A stretch of 64,000 bases of DNA from Bradyrhizobium monzae (lineage in GTDB: Bacteria; Pseudomonadota; Alphaproteobacteria; Rhizobiales; Xanthobacteraceae): assembly GCF_021458635.1 (NCBI RefSeq), contig NZ_JAIRDQ010000001.1:1178001-1242000 (forward strand). The letters run 5' to 3'. Below the pieces are notes generated by a model, which saw nothing but the letters and a program-made list of their open reading frames with translations, did not search any database and was not told where the DNA came from. The position numbers and the translations under genes were made by a program. Positions 27,455 through 36,421 of the stretch are shown here, in pieces; the stretch's first letter is position 1, and every line of letters begins with the position of its first letter.

Positions 27455-28756
27455 TTATTTTGCAGTCTGAAGCTTGTGCAGCCGCCCAGCCACGGCCCGC
27501 ACCTTGCGGGGCGCGGCTTGCCAGATCGACAATGCCGAAAGGAGACTTACGACGATGGCGATGGCAAAGGCGAGCGTGTAGTCGCCGGCGCGATCGTAGA
27601 GCAGGCCGGTCACCCACGGGCCGGCCGCGCCACCCGCCAGGCCCGCGAGCATGATCACGCCAAAAATGCTGCCCTGGTGCCGCCCCTGAAAAATCTCGAA
27701 CACGACCGCGCCCATGATCGAGGTGAGGCCATAACCGAGCGCGCCCTGTGTGAACACCATCAGCCAGACCAGCCAGAACGAGGCTTGGAACTTCAGCGCC
27801 ATCAGCGCCGCAAAGCAGATCGCAAAGCCGGCGCAGCTGATGGCCCAGACCCATTCCCGCCCGATCCGGTCGGAGACATGGCCGAGGAAAATCTGGCCGG
27901 GAATGCCAAGCAGGCTGACCGCGCCGAGCGCCCAGACCGCAACACTCGGGCTGAAGCCAATGTCGAGCAGGAATTTCGTCTGGTGCACCTGCACCGCGTA
28001 CCAGATGTACAGGCCGCAGAAATAGCCGAGCGCGATCCACCAGAAGCGTGCCGTCGCAACCGCGCGCCGCAGCGTCCAGTCGGTGGCGGCCCAGACGGGA
28101 TCGACGACGTTGGAGACCGGCTTTGCGCTACCCGCAGCAGGCGCTGCGTCGCCATCCGGCTGGAGGCCGATGTCTTCGGGGCGCTTGCGCAGGAGCAGAT
28201 TGATCGGCGCCAGCACGATCAGGATCATCAGGCCCATCGCGGTGCAGGCGGTACGCCAGCCGGTCTGCTCGATCATGTGCTGCACCCATGGCAGCAGCGT
28301 CATCGAACCGATGCCGACGCCGGCAAAGGCAATGCCGATGGCAAAGCCGCGCTTGCGGATGAACCAGTTCGGCAGGAACAACGATTGGCCGGAATAGCCC
28401 AGACACACCGAGCCGGCGCCGACCATGACGCCGATCGTCAGATAGAGGTGCCAGGGCTGGCTGGTGAGCGGCGCGAGCAGCAGCCCACCGGCCATCAGCA
28501 ACACGCCGAGCTCCATCACCGCACGCGGCCCGGCACGATCCATCAGCCGTCCGATCAGTGGGCTGGCAACAGCGGACGCAACGAACCCGAAGGAGAAGGC
28601 GCCCGCGGTGACGCCGCGCTCCCAGCCAAATTCGGAGAGAATGGGCGGATAGAACAATGAAAAGGCGGTGCGCGCGTTGACCCCGATGGCCATGGTGACA
28701 AAGGTCACTGCGACCACGACCCAGCCGTAGAAGAACGGAAGCCGCATTTCTTGCAT
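27455..28756 (-). CDS. MFS transporter (OFA/MCT-type)
   Basis: A 433-residue, 12-helix major facilitator. The first helix opens with FFYGWVVVAVTFVTMAIGVNA, as in the oxalate:formate/monocarboxylate branch, and the loop motif GRLMDRAGPR follows helix 2. A hydrophilic loop of about 30 residues separates the two halves (PDGDAAPAAGSAKP). Substrate is probably a small organic anion, an inference from the branch. It is immediately downstream, though not overlapping, of the TRAP/dehydrogenase operon on the same strand with about 150 bp between. Start is one of two nearby ATGs (28756 or 28747). Confidence 0.9.
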   Translation of the reverse strand: MQEMRLPFFYGWVVVAVTFVTMAIGVNARTAFSLFYPPILSEFGWERGVTAGAFSFGFVASAVASPLIGRLMDRAGPRAVMELGVLLMAGGLLLAPLTSQPWHLYLTIGVMVGAGSVCLGYSGQSLFLPNWFIRKRGFAIGIAFAGVGIGSMTLLPWVQHMIEQTGWRTACTAMGLMILIVLAPINLLLRKRPEDIGLQPDGDAAPAAGSAKPVSNVVDPVWAATDWTLRRAVATARFWWIALGYFCGLYIWYAVQVHQTKFLLDIGFSPSVAVWALGAVSLLGIPGQIFLGHVSDRIGREWVWAISCAGFAICFAALMALKFQASFWLVWLMVFTQGALGYGLTSIMGAVVFEIFQGRHQGSIFGVIMLAGLAGGAAGPWVTGLLYDRAGDYTLAFAIAIVVSLLSALSIWQAAPRKVRAVAGRLHKLQTAK

Positions 28757-28905
28757 TTCATCCCTGGCCGATCCTTCGGACCATCTGGGAATGCCCGGGT
28801 CAAGCCATTTTCGCGAATGCCGCCTGAGCGGCACCGCCAAACGTGTTCCTGACGGTAATCCAGAAGGACGGATCGTTCAGGGCGATCGACCGGCTGTAGG
28901 GTAAC

Positions 28906-29883
28906 TCACGGCCGCCGCGTCCAGCGGTCGGCGTTCACTGCACCTTGCGGGGCTTCGCCCTTGATGATGACGTCGACCTGCCGCACCGTTTCAAGCGACT
29001 GATATTCGATCGCCTGCGGCGTCAGCCCGCCGACATGCGGCGTCGCGACGACGTTTGCAAATTTTGCCAGCTCCGGCGTCGGCATCTGGTCGGGCGCGCG
29101 GCCGACATCCATCGCCGCACCGGCGATGCGGTTCTCCAGCAGCGACTTCGCGAGCGCGGCCTCGTCGACGAGGTTGCCGCGCGAGAGATTGATGAAGACG
29201 GCATGCTTCTGCATGCGCGCCAGTGCCGCCTCTCCGATCAGCTTCTCGGTCTGCTCGTTGGCGATTGCGAGGCAGACGACGTAGTCGGACGCCGCCAGGA
29301 GTTCGTCGAGGCCGACCTGCTTGATCGCACTGTCGCTGACATCCGCAAAGGGATCGGAGACGAGCACCTCCATGCGCATCACCCTGGCGATCTCGGCGAG
29401 GTAACGACCGATGCTGCCATAACCGATGATGCCGATCGTGCTGCCGGCGAGCTGACGGCCCATCCGCGCCTCCGGCTTGCGGCCGGCATGGTAGTCGGCG
29501 GTGGCCCGCGACACGCCGCGCGACAGATCGACCATGAAGCCGACCGCGAGCTCGGCGACCGCCTGCACGAAGCCGGGACCGGCGCGCGTCACCAGCACGC
29601 CGGCTCGCGAGGCGGCATCGACGTCGACGTTGCGGATGTCGACGGCGCAGCGGACGAAGGCTCGGAGATGCGGCAATTGCGCGAAGATCTCGCCGCGGCC
29701 CTCGGTCATGCGATCGGCGACGATGATGTCGGCGTCTTTTGCCGCATTCACGAGGCTTGCAGAATCGAGCGCCTGGTCACCTTCGTGCAGGATCACGTCC
29801 GCAATCGCCCGCAGGCCATTCAGGCTGCGATCGCCGTAATAATTGCGGCGCATCTCCGGCGTGTGGGCCAGCAGGACTTTCAC
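28906..29883 (-). CDS. D-2-hydroxyacid dehydrogenase-family protein
   Basis: A 325-residue NAD(P)-dependent dehydrogenase. The Rossmann motif GYGSIG is at about 154-159, the substrate-binding Arg is in NLSRGNLVDE and the catalytic His in ATPHVGG. The usual acid motif (DVFxxEP) reads DVGRAPDQMP, with no Glu at the standard place, so the proton relay differs or the residue is replaced. I recall other members of the family with this GRAPDQMP variant, so it is a subfamily rather than a lesion. It follows the TRAP permease gene by 12 bp and is probably co-transcribed, suggesting the TRAP ligand is a 2-hydroxy- or 2-oxoacid. Confidence 0.9.
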   Translation of the reverse strand: MKVLLAHTPEMRRNYYGDRSLNGLRAIADVILHEGDQALDSASLVNAAKDADIIVADRMTEGRGEIFAQLPHLRAFVRCAVDIRNVDVDAASRAGVLVTRAGPGFVQAVAELAVGFMVDLSRGVSRATADYHAGRKPEARMGRQLAGSTIGIIGYGSIGRYLAEIARVMRMEVLVSDPFADVSDSAIKQVGLDELLAASDYVVCLAIANEQTEKLIGEAALARMQKHAVFINLSRGNLVDEAALAKSLLENRIAGAAMDVGRAPDQMPTPELAKFANVVATPHVGGLTPQAIEYQSLETVRQVDVIIKGEAPQGAVNADRWTRRP

Positions 29884-29895
29884 GGCGGCACTCCT

Positions 29896-31770
29896 TCAGT
29901 AGCCGAATGCGCGCGGCAACGCGGTCGAGAGCCATGGCACGAAGGCGATGACCAGCAGGCAGAGGAACAACAGGCCGAGATAGCCCAGGATCGGCTTCAC
30001 CGTCTGCTCGATCGGCACATTGCCGATCAGGCAGGCGCCGTAGAGCCCAAGCCCGAGCGGCGGCGCGAACAGGCCGACACCCATCGCGATCACCAGCACC
30101 ACGCCGAAATGCAGGGGATCGATCCCGAGCTGCACCGCCACGGGAAGAAGCAGCGGCCCGAAGATGATGAGCGCGGCCGCGCCTTCCAGCACCGAGCCCA
30201 TCACGATCAGCACGGCGATCGCGAGCAGGATGAACAGCCAGATGCCGCTCGTTTTGGACAGTCCCAGCATGAAGTCGCCGACTGCGTGCGGCACTTGTTG
30301 CAAGGTCAGCGTGAACGCCAGCGATTGCGCGGCGGCGACGATGAACAGAACCAGCCCCGCGCGCGTCGCAGCCTGAACGAAACTATGCGTCGCCGATTTG
30401 AAGCTGAGCTCGCGGAACACGACGCTGCCGACGATGAGCGCGTAGGCCACGGCGAAGGCGGAAATTTCCGTTGCCGTCGCAAAGCCGCTCTTGAAGCCGA
30501 AGAAGATCATGAAGATCAGACCGAACGAGGCGATCGCACCGCTCCAAAGACCCGAGACCGGCATCTGCGGCTCGACCTCCTCGGCGTCCGCCGGCGTCTT
30601 GCCGAAGATGATGGAGAAGGCGATCAGGACCGCCGCCATCAGCGCCGCCGGCAGCAGTCCTGCCATGAACAGGCCGCCGATCGACAGGTTCGCGACGAAA
30701 CCCAGAATGATCAGGTTGATGCAGGGCGGAATCGTCTCCGCCATCACCGCGGACGCCGCGAGCAGCGCCACCGCGCTGCCCGGATTCTGCTTCGAGCGGC
30801 GCGCCGCCGGGATCAGCACCGAGCCGACGGCCGCGACGTCGGCCATCTTCGAACCCGAGATGCCGGAGAACAGCACCATCGAAGCCACCATCACGACGTT
30901 CAGGCCGCCGCGCATGCGGCCGACTCCGCGCTGCAGCAGTTCGATCAGGCGCACCGACATGCCGTTGGCTTCCATGAGGTAGCCAACGAGGATGAAGAAC
31001 GGGATCGCGAGCAGCACGAAATTGTCGATGCCACGCGCCATCTGCTGGGCGAAGATCACGCCGGGCAGCGCGCCCTCGACCCAGATGAAGATCAGCGCGG
31101 CCAGCGCCAGCGCAAAACCGATCGGCAAGCCGCCGAACAGCGTGGCGAAGAAGCCGATCAGCATCAGCACGCCCGCCGACGGCACCGAGGACGGCGACAG
31201 ATAATCCCAGGCAAGATAGAGGACAGTCACGACGGCGACTGCAACAAGGCCTCTGGCGATGTCAGGCAGCGGTCGCGCGCAGAGCTGGTCGATCGCGAAC
31301 ACCGTCATGAACAGCGCGCCGACGCCCATCGGATAGAAGGTCAATTCCAGTGGCAAGCCGGAGCCGGTGGTCTGCCCCGCCGTCAGCGAGCCCAGCTTGA
31401 TGGCGTTATAGGCGACGTAGCCGGAGATCAGCACGACGAGCACGGCGCTGGCGGCGTCAACCAGCGTACGCAGCCGTAGCGCCAGCAGATCGCGGAAGAA
31501 GGACACGCCGACATTCTCGCCGCGGGCAAGCGCACTTGCTGCGCCGAAGAAAGCCGACCCGACCATCAAGCCGCGCGCGACGTCATCCGACCATTCGACC
31601 GGCGCGTTGAAGCAGAAACGCAGCAGCACGGATCCGCAGACAACCGCGAGATCGGCGGCCAGAAGAATCGCCGCGATCCCGTCACTCACGCGAAGCAGAA
31701 GGGCGATGCTCCCGTGCCGACCACCCGAGAGCGGCACGGCTTCCGTCATCGTCAACTCAGATTTGGCCAT
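29896..31770 (-). CDS. TRAP transporter fused small and large permease (DctQ-DctM)
   Basis: A 624-residue membrane protein. Residues 1-180 carry four helices in the DctQ pattern (SVLLRFCFNAPVEWSDDVARGLMV, given in part). Residues 195-620 are the DctM channel, with GLPIGFALALAALIF, ISGSKMADVAAVGS and SVLEGAAALIIFGPLL-type conserved blocks. Fusions of Q and M are known. Together with the binding protein it would make a sodium-coupled TRAP uptake system for a carboxylate. The ATG at 31770 starts one base after the stop of the binding-protein gene, a tight operon. Confidence 0.94.
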   Translation of the reverse strand: MAKSELTMTEAVPLSGGRHGSIALLLRVSDGIAAILLAADLAVVCGSVLLRFCFNAPVEWSDDVARGLMVGSAFFGAASALARGENVGVSFFRDLLALRLRTLVDAASAVLVVLISGYVAYNAIKLGSLTAGQTTGSGLPLELTFYPMGVGALFMTVFAIDQLCARPLPDIARGLVAVAVVTVLYLAWDYLSPSSVPSAGVLMLIGFFATLFGGLPIGFALALAALIFIWVEGALPGVIFAQQMARGIDNFVLLAIPFFILVGYLMEANGMSVRLIELLQRGVGRMRGGLNVVMVASMVLFSGISGSKMADVAAVGSVLIPAARRSKQNPGSAVALLAASAVMAETIPPCINLIILGFVANLSIGGLFMAGLLPAALMAAVLIAFSIIFGKTPADAEEVEPQMPVSGLWSGAIASFGLIFMIFFGFKSGFATATEISAFAVAYALIVGSVVFRELSFKSATHSFVQAATRAGLVLFIVAAAQSLAFTLTLQQVPHAVGDFMLGLSKTSGIWLFILLAIAVLIVMGSVLEGAAALIIFGPLLLPVAVQLGIDPLHFGVVLVIAMGVGLFAPPLGLGLYGACLIGNVPIEQTVKPILGYLGLLFLCLLVIAFVPWLSTALPRAFGY

Positions 31771-31771
31771 C

Positions 31772-32803
31772 TCAGGCTTGCGTCGAGCGAATGATGTCGA
31801 TGACGGTCTTGGACTCCGGCCGCGCCTTGATGAAGTTCTCGATCTGCGGCGCTACGCGCTTCTTGAATGCCTCGCGGTCGCATTCGGCCACCGTCACACC
31901 CTTCTCGGTCAGGGCCGCCAGCGCTTCCTTCTCGACTGCGAGCCCATGGGCCCGCGTGTCGACCGCGGCCTTCTTCGCGGCGTCGAGAAAGCCCTCGCGC
32001 AGCTTCGGATCGATGCGGTTGAAGGTCATGTCGCTGAAATAGACCGCGAGCGGCGAGAAATTGTGCTGCGTCAGCGCATAGAACTTCGCCGTTTCGAAGA
32101 ACTTGCTGGCGAGGATCGTCGGCGGATCGTGTTCGAGGCCATCGAGCACGCCGGCCTGCAGCGCCGTGTAGATTTCGCCGAACGCCAGCGGCGTCGCGGC
32201 CGCGCCCATCAGCCGCAGGCATTCCGTGATGACGGGATTGGGCAGCGTCCTGATCTTGAGACCGGCGAGATCCTCCGGTGTCTTCACCGGCTTCTTGGCA
32301 AAGACGCTGCGCGAGCCGAAATTATAGGCCCAGGCGATGATGCGGATGTTGCTGCCCTTGAGCAGCGCGTCCTCGATCGGCTTGGCGGCACCGGCGTCGA
32401 ACGCCTTGGTCTGCTGCGGGAAGCTCGAGAACAGGAAGCCGAGATCGTAGGTGCCGACCAGCGGCACCAGATTGGCCGAGATCGACGAGCCCGACACCAT
32501 GAGATCGATGACGCCGAGCTTCACCGAATTGATGACATCGATTTCCTGACCGAGCTGGTTGTCCGGGAAGAAGGCGACCTCGACCTGCTCGCCGAGCCCG
32601 TTGCCCTTCAAATTCTTGACGAGATTGTCGTAGTAGACGCGGCCATTGGCGAATTTGGGATCGTTCGGCAGCGAGGAGGAGCATTTCAGCTTCAGCGTCG
32701 CGGCTTCGGCGCGGCCGATGATGGCGGGAGAGAGCACGAGGCCGGCGGTCACTGCCGTCGACGACTTGATGAACGTGCGACGGCTGACGGGCACGATAGT
32801 CAT
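31772..32803 (-). CDS. dctP: TRAP transporter periplasmic binding protein
   Basis: A 343-residue DctP-type binding protein. The N-terminus MTIVPVSRRTFIKSS holds a twin-arginine motif (R8, R9) before a hydrophobic stretch and AEA cleavage, so it is probably exported folded. The conserved DctP features are there: FFPDNQLGQEIDVINSVKLG, the ligand-pairing Arg in LKIRTLPNPV, and ALQAGVLDGLEHDP. A good GGGGAGA ribosome site precedes the ATG at 32803. It is first in the operon with the fused permease and the dehydrogenase. The ligand is likely a short carboxylate or 2-oxoacid, by analogy. Confidence 0.94.
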   Translation of the reverse strand: MTIVPVSRRTFIKSSTAVTAGLVLSPAIIGRAEAATLKLKCSSSLPNDPKFANGRVYYDNLVKNLKGNGLGEQVEVAFFPDNQLGQEIDVINSVKLGVIDLMVSGSSISANLVPLVGTYDLGFLFSSFPQQTKAFDAGAAKPIEDALLKGSNIRIIAWAYNFGSRSVFAKKPVKTPEDLAGLKIRTLPNPVITECLRLMGAAATPLAFGEIYTALQAGVLDGLEHDPPTILASKFFETAKFYALTQHNFSPLAVYFSDMTFNRIDPKLREGFLDAAKKAAVDTRAHGLAVEKEALAALTEKGVTVAECDREAFKKRVAPQIENFIKARPESKTVIDIIRSTQA

Positions 32804-33031
32804 GGTGTCTCTCCCCAATATTTTTTGTTCGCGGCCGCGGTCACAGCCACGGCCTATTGCGCGGACTGTATGGCCAAAGCGACGGGGCAGGCAAGGGTTG
32901 CGGCCAGCACAGCCGAGACGGGACGAGCGAGAGGCGCGCCGGCAGAGACTGCAGCGGAATGCCTATATTTGCCGATGTTTGCGAGCATGCGGCATCGCGA
33001 CCGAACGGCGGGCTATGCAAGATTGACGCAG

Positions 33032-33058
33032 ATCGATCCAATTCAGGTATGGATCAAT
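33032..33058. promoter_or_regulatory. inverted repeat upstream of the TRAP operon, possible operator
   Basis: ATCGATCCA (33032-33040) and TGGATCAAT (33050-33058) are inverted around 9 bp with 8 of 9 positions matching. It lies about 230 bp upstream of the dctP start on the reverse strand, so an operator for the TRAP-dehydrogenase operon is possible. No obvious regulator gene is beside the operon. Confidence 0.35.
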
Positions 33059-33106
33059 GCCGAACGCAGATAGATGGCTTTGGCAGGTCGCCGCGCGTTG
33101 GCACGC

Positions 33107-33139
33107 AACAAAAAGCTGCGGGACCGTGATCCCGCAGCT
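33107..33139 (-). terminator. Rho-independent terminator of the DoxX gene
   Basis: On the reverse strand, AGCTGCGGGA and TCCCGCAGCT form a perfect 10-bp stem with a 6-base loop, followed by TTTTGTTG. It lies 25 bp after the DoxX stop at 33165. Confidence 0.85.
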
Positions 33140-33164
33140 CTCGCGTTTCAATGATGCGATGATG

Positions 33165-33608
33165 TCAGCGCGATGAGGCGACGCTCAAATGTCCGTTCGC
33201 CGCCTCGACATTACGCGAGGGCCGCAGCGCGAAGGCGCCATCGCCGAGCAGCGCCTGTGTGACCAGCGCGATCACCCAGAACGCGGGGTACTCCCAGCCG
33301 CCCTTCGGGTTGGTGAAGAAGAACCCGGCGGCGCCGTGGACGGTGAAGATCGCGCCGAGCAGGATCGGGATGCCAGCCAGCGCCGCATAACGGGTCCAAA
33401 CCCCAAGGATCAGGGCAATGCCGCTGAGGACTTCGACAGTCATCACGAGGTAGGCGAACTCGGGCGGGAAGCCGAGGCTGCCGAAGAACTTTGCCGTGCC
33501 GGCCGGGGTGAAGACGAACAGTTTCAGACTGGCATGGGCCAGGAACAGCGCACCCAGCGTCACGCGCAGCACCAGCGCGGCGTAGGGAGCGGTACGGGAA
33601 TCGATCAT
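33165..33608 (-). CDS. DoxX-family membrane protein
   Basis: A 147-residue, four-helix DoxX protein (LRVTLGALFLAHASLKLFVF, GFPPEFAYLVMTVEVLSGIALI in part, ILLGAIFTVHGAAGFFF). DoxX-family proteins are poorly defined and are linked to redox and membrane stress functions. The ATG at 33608 is preceded by GGAG at 6 bp, which favours it over the upstream in-frame ATG at 33620. Divergent from a LysR gene, which probably regulates it; it has its own terminator. Confidence 0.9.
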   Translation of the reverse strand: MIDSRTAPYAALVLRVTLGALFLAHASLKLFVFTPAGTAKFFGSLGFPPEFAYLVMTVEVLSGIALILGVWTRYAALAGIPILLGAIFTVHGAAGFFFTNPKGGWEYPAFWVIALVTQALLGDGAFALRPSRNVEAANGHLSVASSR

Positions 33609-33634
33609 GGCGGTCTCCATTGTTGGGCACAGCT

Positions 33635-33680
33635 ATGATCTATTCTCAGAAGGACGATAATTGGCTATTCTGGAAAAATA
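33635..33680. promoter_or_regulatory. possible LysR binding region between DoxX and LysR genes
   Basis: The A+T-rich stretch contains CTATTCTCAGAA (33640-33651) and CTATTCTGGAAA (33665-33676), two near-direct repeats 25 bp apart, between the divergent starts. LysR regulators often bind such spaced sites, so this is a reasonable but unproven operator. Confidence 0.3.
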
Positions 33681-33704
33681 CTTCACACCAGCAGAGTGAG
33701 ATAG

Positions 33705-34637
33705 ATGCTCGACCGGCTGACCAGCCTGGAAGTCTTTGCCAAGGTGGCGGCGAACGGCAGCCTGTCCGGTGCGGCCCGGGCGATGGGTCTGTCGCAGACC
33801 ATGGTCACCAAGCACATAGCCTCGCTGGAGGCACGGCTCGGCATCAAGCTGTTCCACCGCACCACGCGGCGGCTGTCGATCACCGACGCCGGCCGCCTCT
33901 ATCTGGAATCCTCCGAGCGGATCCTCGCCGACATGGAGACGGCCGATGCCGCAGTCGCGCGGGAGCGTGCCGAGCCACGCGGATTGTTGAAGGTCAACGT
34001 GCCCGTCGTGTTCGGCACACGCCAGATCGCGCCCCTCATTGCGGACTTCTCGGAACGCTACCCCGAGGTCACCATCGAGCTCGGCCTCAACGATCGCCTC
34101 GTCGACCTCGCCGAGGAAGGCTGGGACCTCGCGATCCGCATCGGCAAGCTGCGCGACTCCAGCATGGTGGCGCGAAAGCTCGCGCCGAACCGCCTGGTGG
34201 TCTGCGCCGCCCCCTCCTATCTGGCAAAGCACGGCACGCCGCGCACCGTCGCCGACCTTGCCGCGCATAATTGCCTCGGCTACACGCTGACGCAGCAGGG
34301 CAGCGCCGCGGAATGGCCGTTCGGCATCGACGGCGAGATCCGGATCCAGATCAGCGGCACCTTGCGCGCCAACAATGGCGATGCGCTGCGCGCCGCGACG
34401 CTGGCCGGCCTCGGCCTCGCCCGGCAGCCGACCTTCATCATCGCCGACGATCTGCGCGCCGGCACGCTTGTCGCGCTTCCGCTCGACCAGCCGGAAATAC
34501 AGTCATCCGCGGTGCATGCGGTCTACCTGCCCGATCGAAGGCCGCCGGCGAAGGTGCGCGCCTTCATCGGTTTCCTGGCTGCGCGCTTTGCGCCAGACCC
34601 GCCCTGGGACCGTGGACTTTTTTTGACATCGGCATGA
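33705..34637 (+). CDS. LysR-family transcriptional regulator
   Basis: A 310-residue LTTR. The N-terminal winged helix-turn-helix is clear (SLEVFAKVAANGSLSGAARAMGLSQTMVTKHI, in part; LFHRTTRRLSIT). The C-terminal periplasmic-binding-like inducer domain runs through IAPLIADFSERYPEV and DLAIRIGKLRDSSM, characteristic of the LTTR group close to CrgA/PA-type regulators. Divergent from the DoxX gene, its probable target; an attenuator-like stem-loop follows its stop. The inducer is unknown. Confidence 0.93.
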   Translation: MLDRLTSLEVFAKVAANGSLSGAARAMGLSQTMVTKHIASLEARLGIKLFHRTTRRLSITDAGRLYLESSERILADMETADAAVARERAEPRGLLKVNVPVVFGTRQIAPLIADFSERYPEVTIELGLNDRLVDLAEEGWDLAIRIGKLRDSSMVARKLAPNRLVVCAAPSYLAKHGTPRTVADLAAHNCLGYTLTQQGSAAEWPFGIDGEIRIQISGTLRANNGDALRAATLAGLGLARQPTFIIADDLRAGTLVALPLDQPEIQSSAVHAVYLPDRRPPAKVRAFIGFLAARFAPDPPWDRGLFLTSA

Positions 34638-34649
34638 CACCTCAGCTCC

Positions 34650-34671
34650 GGCAGAGCCTCTGCCCCTTTTT
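34650..34671 (+). terminator. Rho-independent terminator of the LysR gene
   Basis: GGCAGA (34650-34655) pairs with TCTGCC (34659-34664) across a 3-base loop, followed by CCTTTTTG. It begins 12 bp after the stop at 34637. The stem is short but the T-run is good. Confidence 0.55.
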
Positions 34672-34767
34672 GCGGCACGCGCGTACGTGAGATAGGACAC
34701 AGACAGAGTCGTGGCGGACGACTAAGAAAGGTGACATCCTCGCACCATTTCCAATGGAGGTGACACC

Positions 34768-36270
34768 ATGCGCCGTCCAGCACTTTGCAATTTAGTTCTT
34801 GCCTTCGGCCTGCTTGCACTCAGCGAGTTGATGACACCGACACAGGCCGCGGCCGAAGCGCGGCTTGCGCTGGTGATCGGCCAATCCGCCTATCGCACGG
34901 TGCCGGCACTGCCGAACGCCTCCAACGACGCCAACGGTATGGCCGAACTACTCGGCAATGCCGGCTTCATGGTCACCGCGGCGCCGAATCTCTCGCAGAG
35001 CGAGATGCGCCAGGCGATCTCGGACTTCGCCGACAAGGTCAGCGCCAGCGGCGCCGACACGGTCGCGCTGGTGTTCTATGCCGGCCACGGCTTGCAGATC
35101 GACGGCGAAAACTATCTCGTGCCGGTCGATCTCGACCCCAAGCGCGAGGCCGATATTCCACTGCAGGGCGTGCGGCTGAACGATCTGCTCAACACGCTCG
35201 GCGCGCTGCCGACGCGGGCGCGCATCTTCATGCTCGATGCCTGCCGCAACAATCCGTTCCCGGCGCTGAGCGGCGCCGGCCACGGGCTCGCCATCGTCGA
35301 CACCAAGGCGGGGGCGCCCGGCTCCTTCATCTCGTACTCGACTTCGCCCGGTGCTGAAGCCGAGGACGGCTCCGGTGCCGACAGTCCCTACACCACGGCG
35401 GCGCTGACCGTCGCAAAGCAACCGAACATTCCGATCGAGGAAGTGTTCAAACGCATTCGTATCTCCGTGGCGCAATCGACCGACGGGCGGCAGATTCCCT
35501 GGGAGAGTTCGTCGCTGACCACCGACTTCAAATTCTTTGGCGGTGATAGCAGCAGCGGTCAGCCCCCTGCTCCGGGCGCGAACGCGATGGCCCTCGCCAG
35601 TACTACGCGCAGCGTCGAGGACTGGCGCAAGGATTTGCAGGGCAAGGATGCCAAGGCCGCCTATCAGCTCGTGATCGCCGACGACACCGTGCCCGCCTAC
35701 CAGGCTTACATCGAGCTCTACGCGCAGGACGCCCAAACGCCGCGCCTGCGCACGGTGCTGGAGCGCCGGCGCCAGATGCTGGCATGGGATCGTGCAGTAG
35801 CGATCAACACCCGCGCTTCGTACGAGGCTTATCTCGCGAACTGGGACAACAGCGATCTCGCCGCGACCGCGCGACGGCTGCTGCTCCGCGTGCAGAACCG
35901 CAACTATGTCTTGCCGGTTGTGGCCGCTGCGGTCCCCGTCGCCGTCGCCATGGCGCCGACCTGCCCGTGCTCGGCACCGACGCCGCCTTCGACGCCGGTC
36001 AATCCGACGGTTGCGCCCATCATCAAGAAGCGCGTCGACGACACGCCGCCAAAGCGCAAGGTCGTCGAGACGCCGCCGAAACCGCGCCGGCCGCCGCCTG
36101 ACGAAGTGGTCGTCGAGCGCGCACCGCCTCCCGGTCCGCCGCCTGGCGCCGTGATGCAAGGCATCGGCATCGGGATTGGTCTCGGCATGGGCATGGGCAT
36201 GGGCGGCGGAGGCCGCGGCGGTGGCGGCGAGATGGGACACGGCGACTACGGCCGCGGCACCAGATACTGA
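34768..36270 (+). CDS. exported caspase-like (peptidase C14) protein with Pro/Gly-rich tail
   Basis: A 500-residue protein. The signal peptide MRRPALCNLVLAFGLLALSE leads into a caspase/metacaspase fold: ARLALVIGQSAYRTVPALPN, catalytic His in YAGHG (H107) and catalytic Cys in MLDACRNNPF (C159). Residues 270-390 form a helical region and the last 110 are Pro/Lys- then Gly/Met-rich (GIGIGIGLGMGMGMGGGGRG), likely disordered. Such orthocaspase-like proteins are frequent in Bradyrhizobium; most are not shown to be proteases here. The ribosome site GGAGGTGA precedes the ATG. A strong hairpin follows the stop. Confidence 0.93.
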   Translation: MRRPALCNLVLAFGLLALSELMTPTQAAAEARLALVIGQSAYRTVPALPNASNDANGMAELLGNAGFMVTAAPNLSQSEMRQAISDFADKVSASGADTVALVFYAGHGLQIDGENYLVPVDLDPKREADIPLQGVRLNDLLNTLGALPTRARIFMLDACRNNPFPALSGAGHGLAIVDTKAGAPGSFISYSTSPGAEAEDGSGADSPYTTAALTVAKQPNIPIEEVFKRIRISVAQSTDGRQIPWESSSLTTDFKFFGGDSSSGQPPAPGANAMALASTTRSVEDWRKDLQGKDAKAAYQLVIADDTVPAYQAYIELYAQDAQTPRLRTVLERRRQMLAWDRAVAINTRASYEAYLANWDNSDLAATARRLLLRVQNRNYVLPVVAAAVPVAVAMAPTCPCSAPTPPSTPVNPTVAPIIKKRVDDTPPKRKVVETPPKPRRPPPDEVVVERAPPPGPPPGAVMQGIGIGIGLGMGMGMGGGGRGGGGEMGHGDYGRGTRY

Positions 36271-36294
36271 GGTTGCCGCACTGCGATAGACACG

Positions 36295-36328
36295 AATGTC
36301 CGCAAGCATCTCTTGCGGACATTTCTGT
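36295..36328 (+). terminator. Rho-independent terminator after the caspase-like gene
   Basis: AATGTCCGCAAG (36295-36306) and CTTGCGGACATT (36312-36323) form a perfect 12-bp stem with a 5-base loop, followed by TCTGTT. It is 24 bp after the stop at 36270. Confidence 0.8.
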
Positions 36329-36421
36329 TGACGGGGCAGAGCCGCCGCCGTCTGCCGCCCCCCAACCCGGAAATGCGGTAGGCTGACCGACCGACACGCG
36401 TTTTCCGGGGATTCGACACCG

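Larger units (their letters stand above)
32804..33164. other. 361-bp intergenic region with TRAP promoter side and DoxX terminator
   Basis: No supportable gene. It holds a Rho-independent terminator for the DoxX gene (33107-33139) and an inverted repeat (33032-33058). The rest should contain the promoter of the dctP operon. The remaining frames are low-complexity shadows of GC-rich sequence. Confidence 0.55.

Noticed and set aside
28945..31479. Long + strand open frame (about 844 codons) opposite the TRAP/dehydrogenase genes
   Set aside because: The translation is low-complexity (His/Asp/Gln/Arg) and antisense to well-supported membrane genes.
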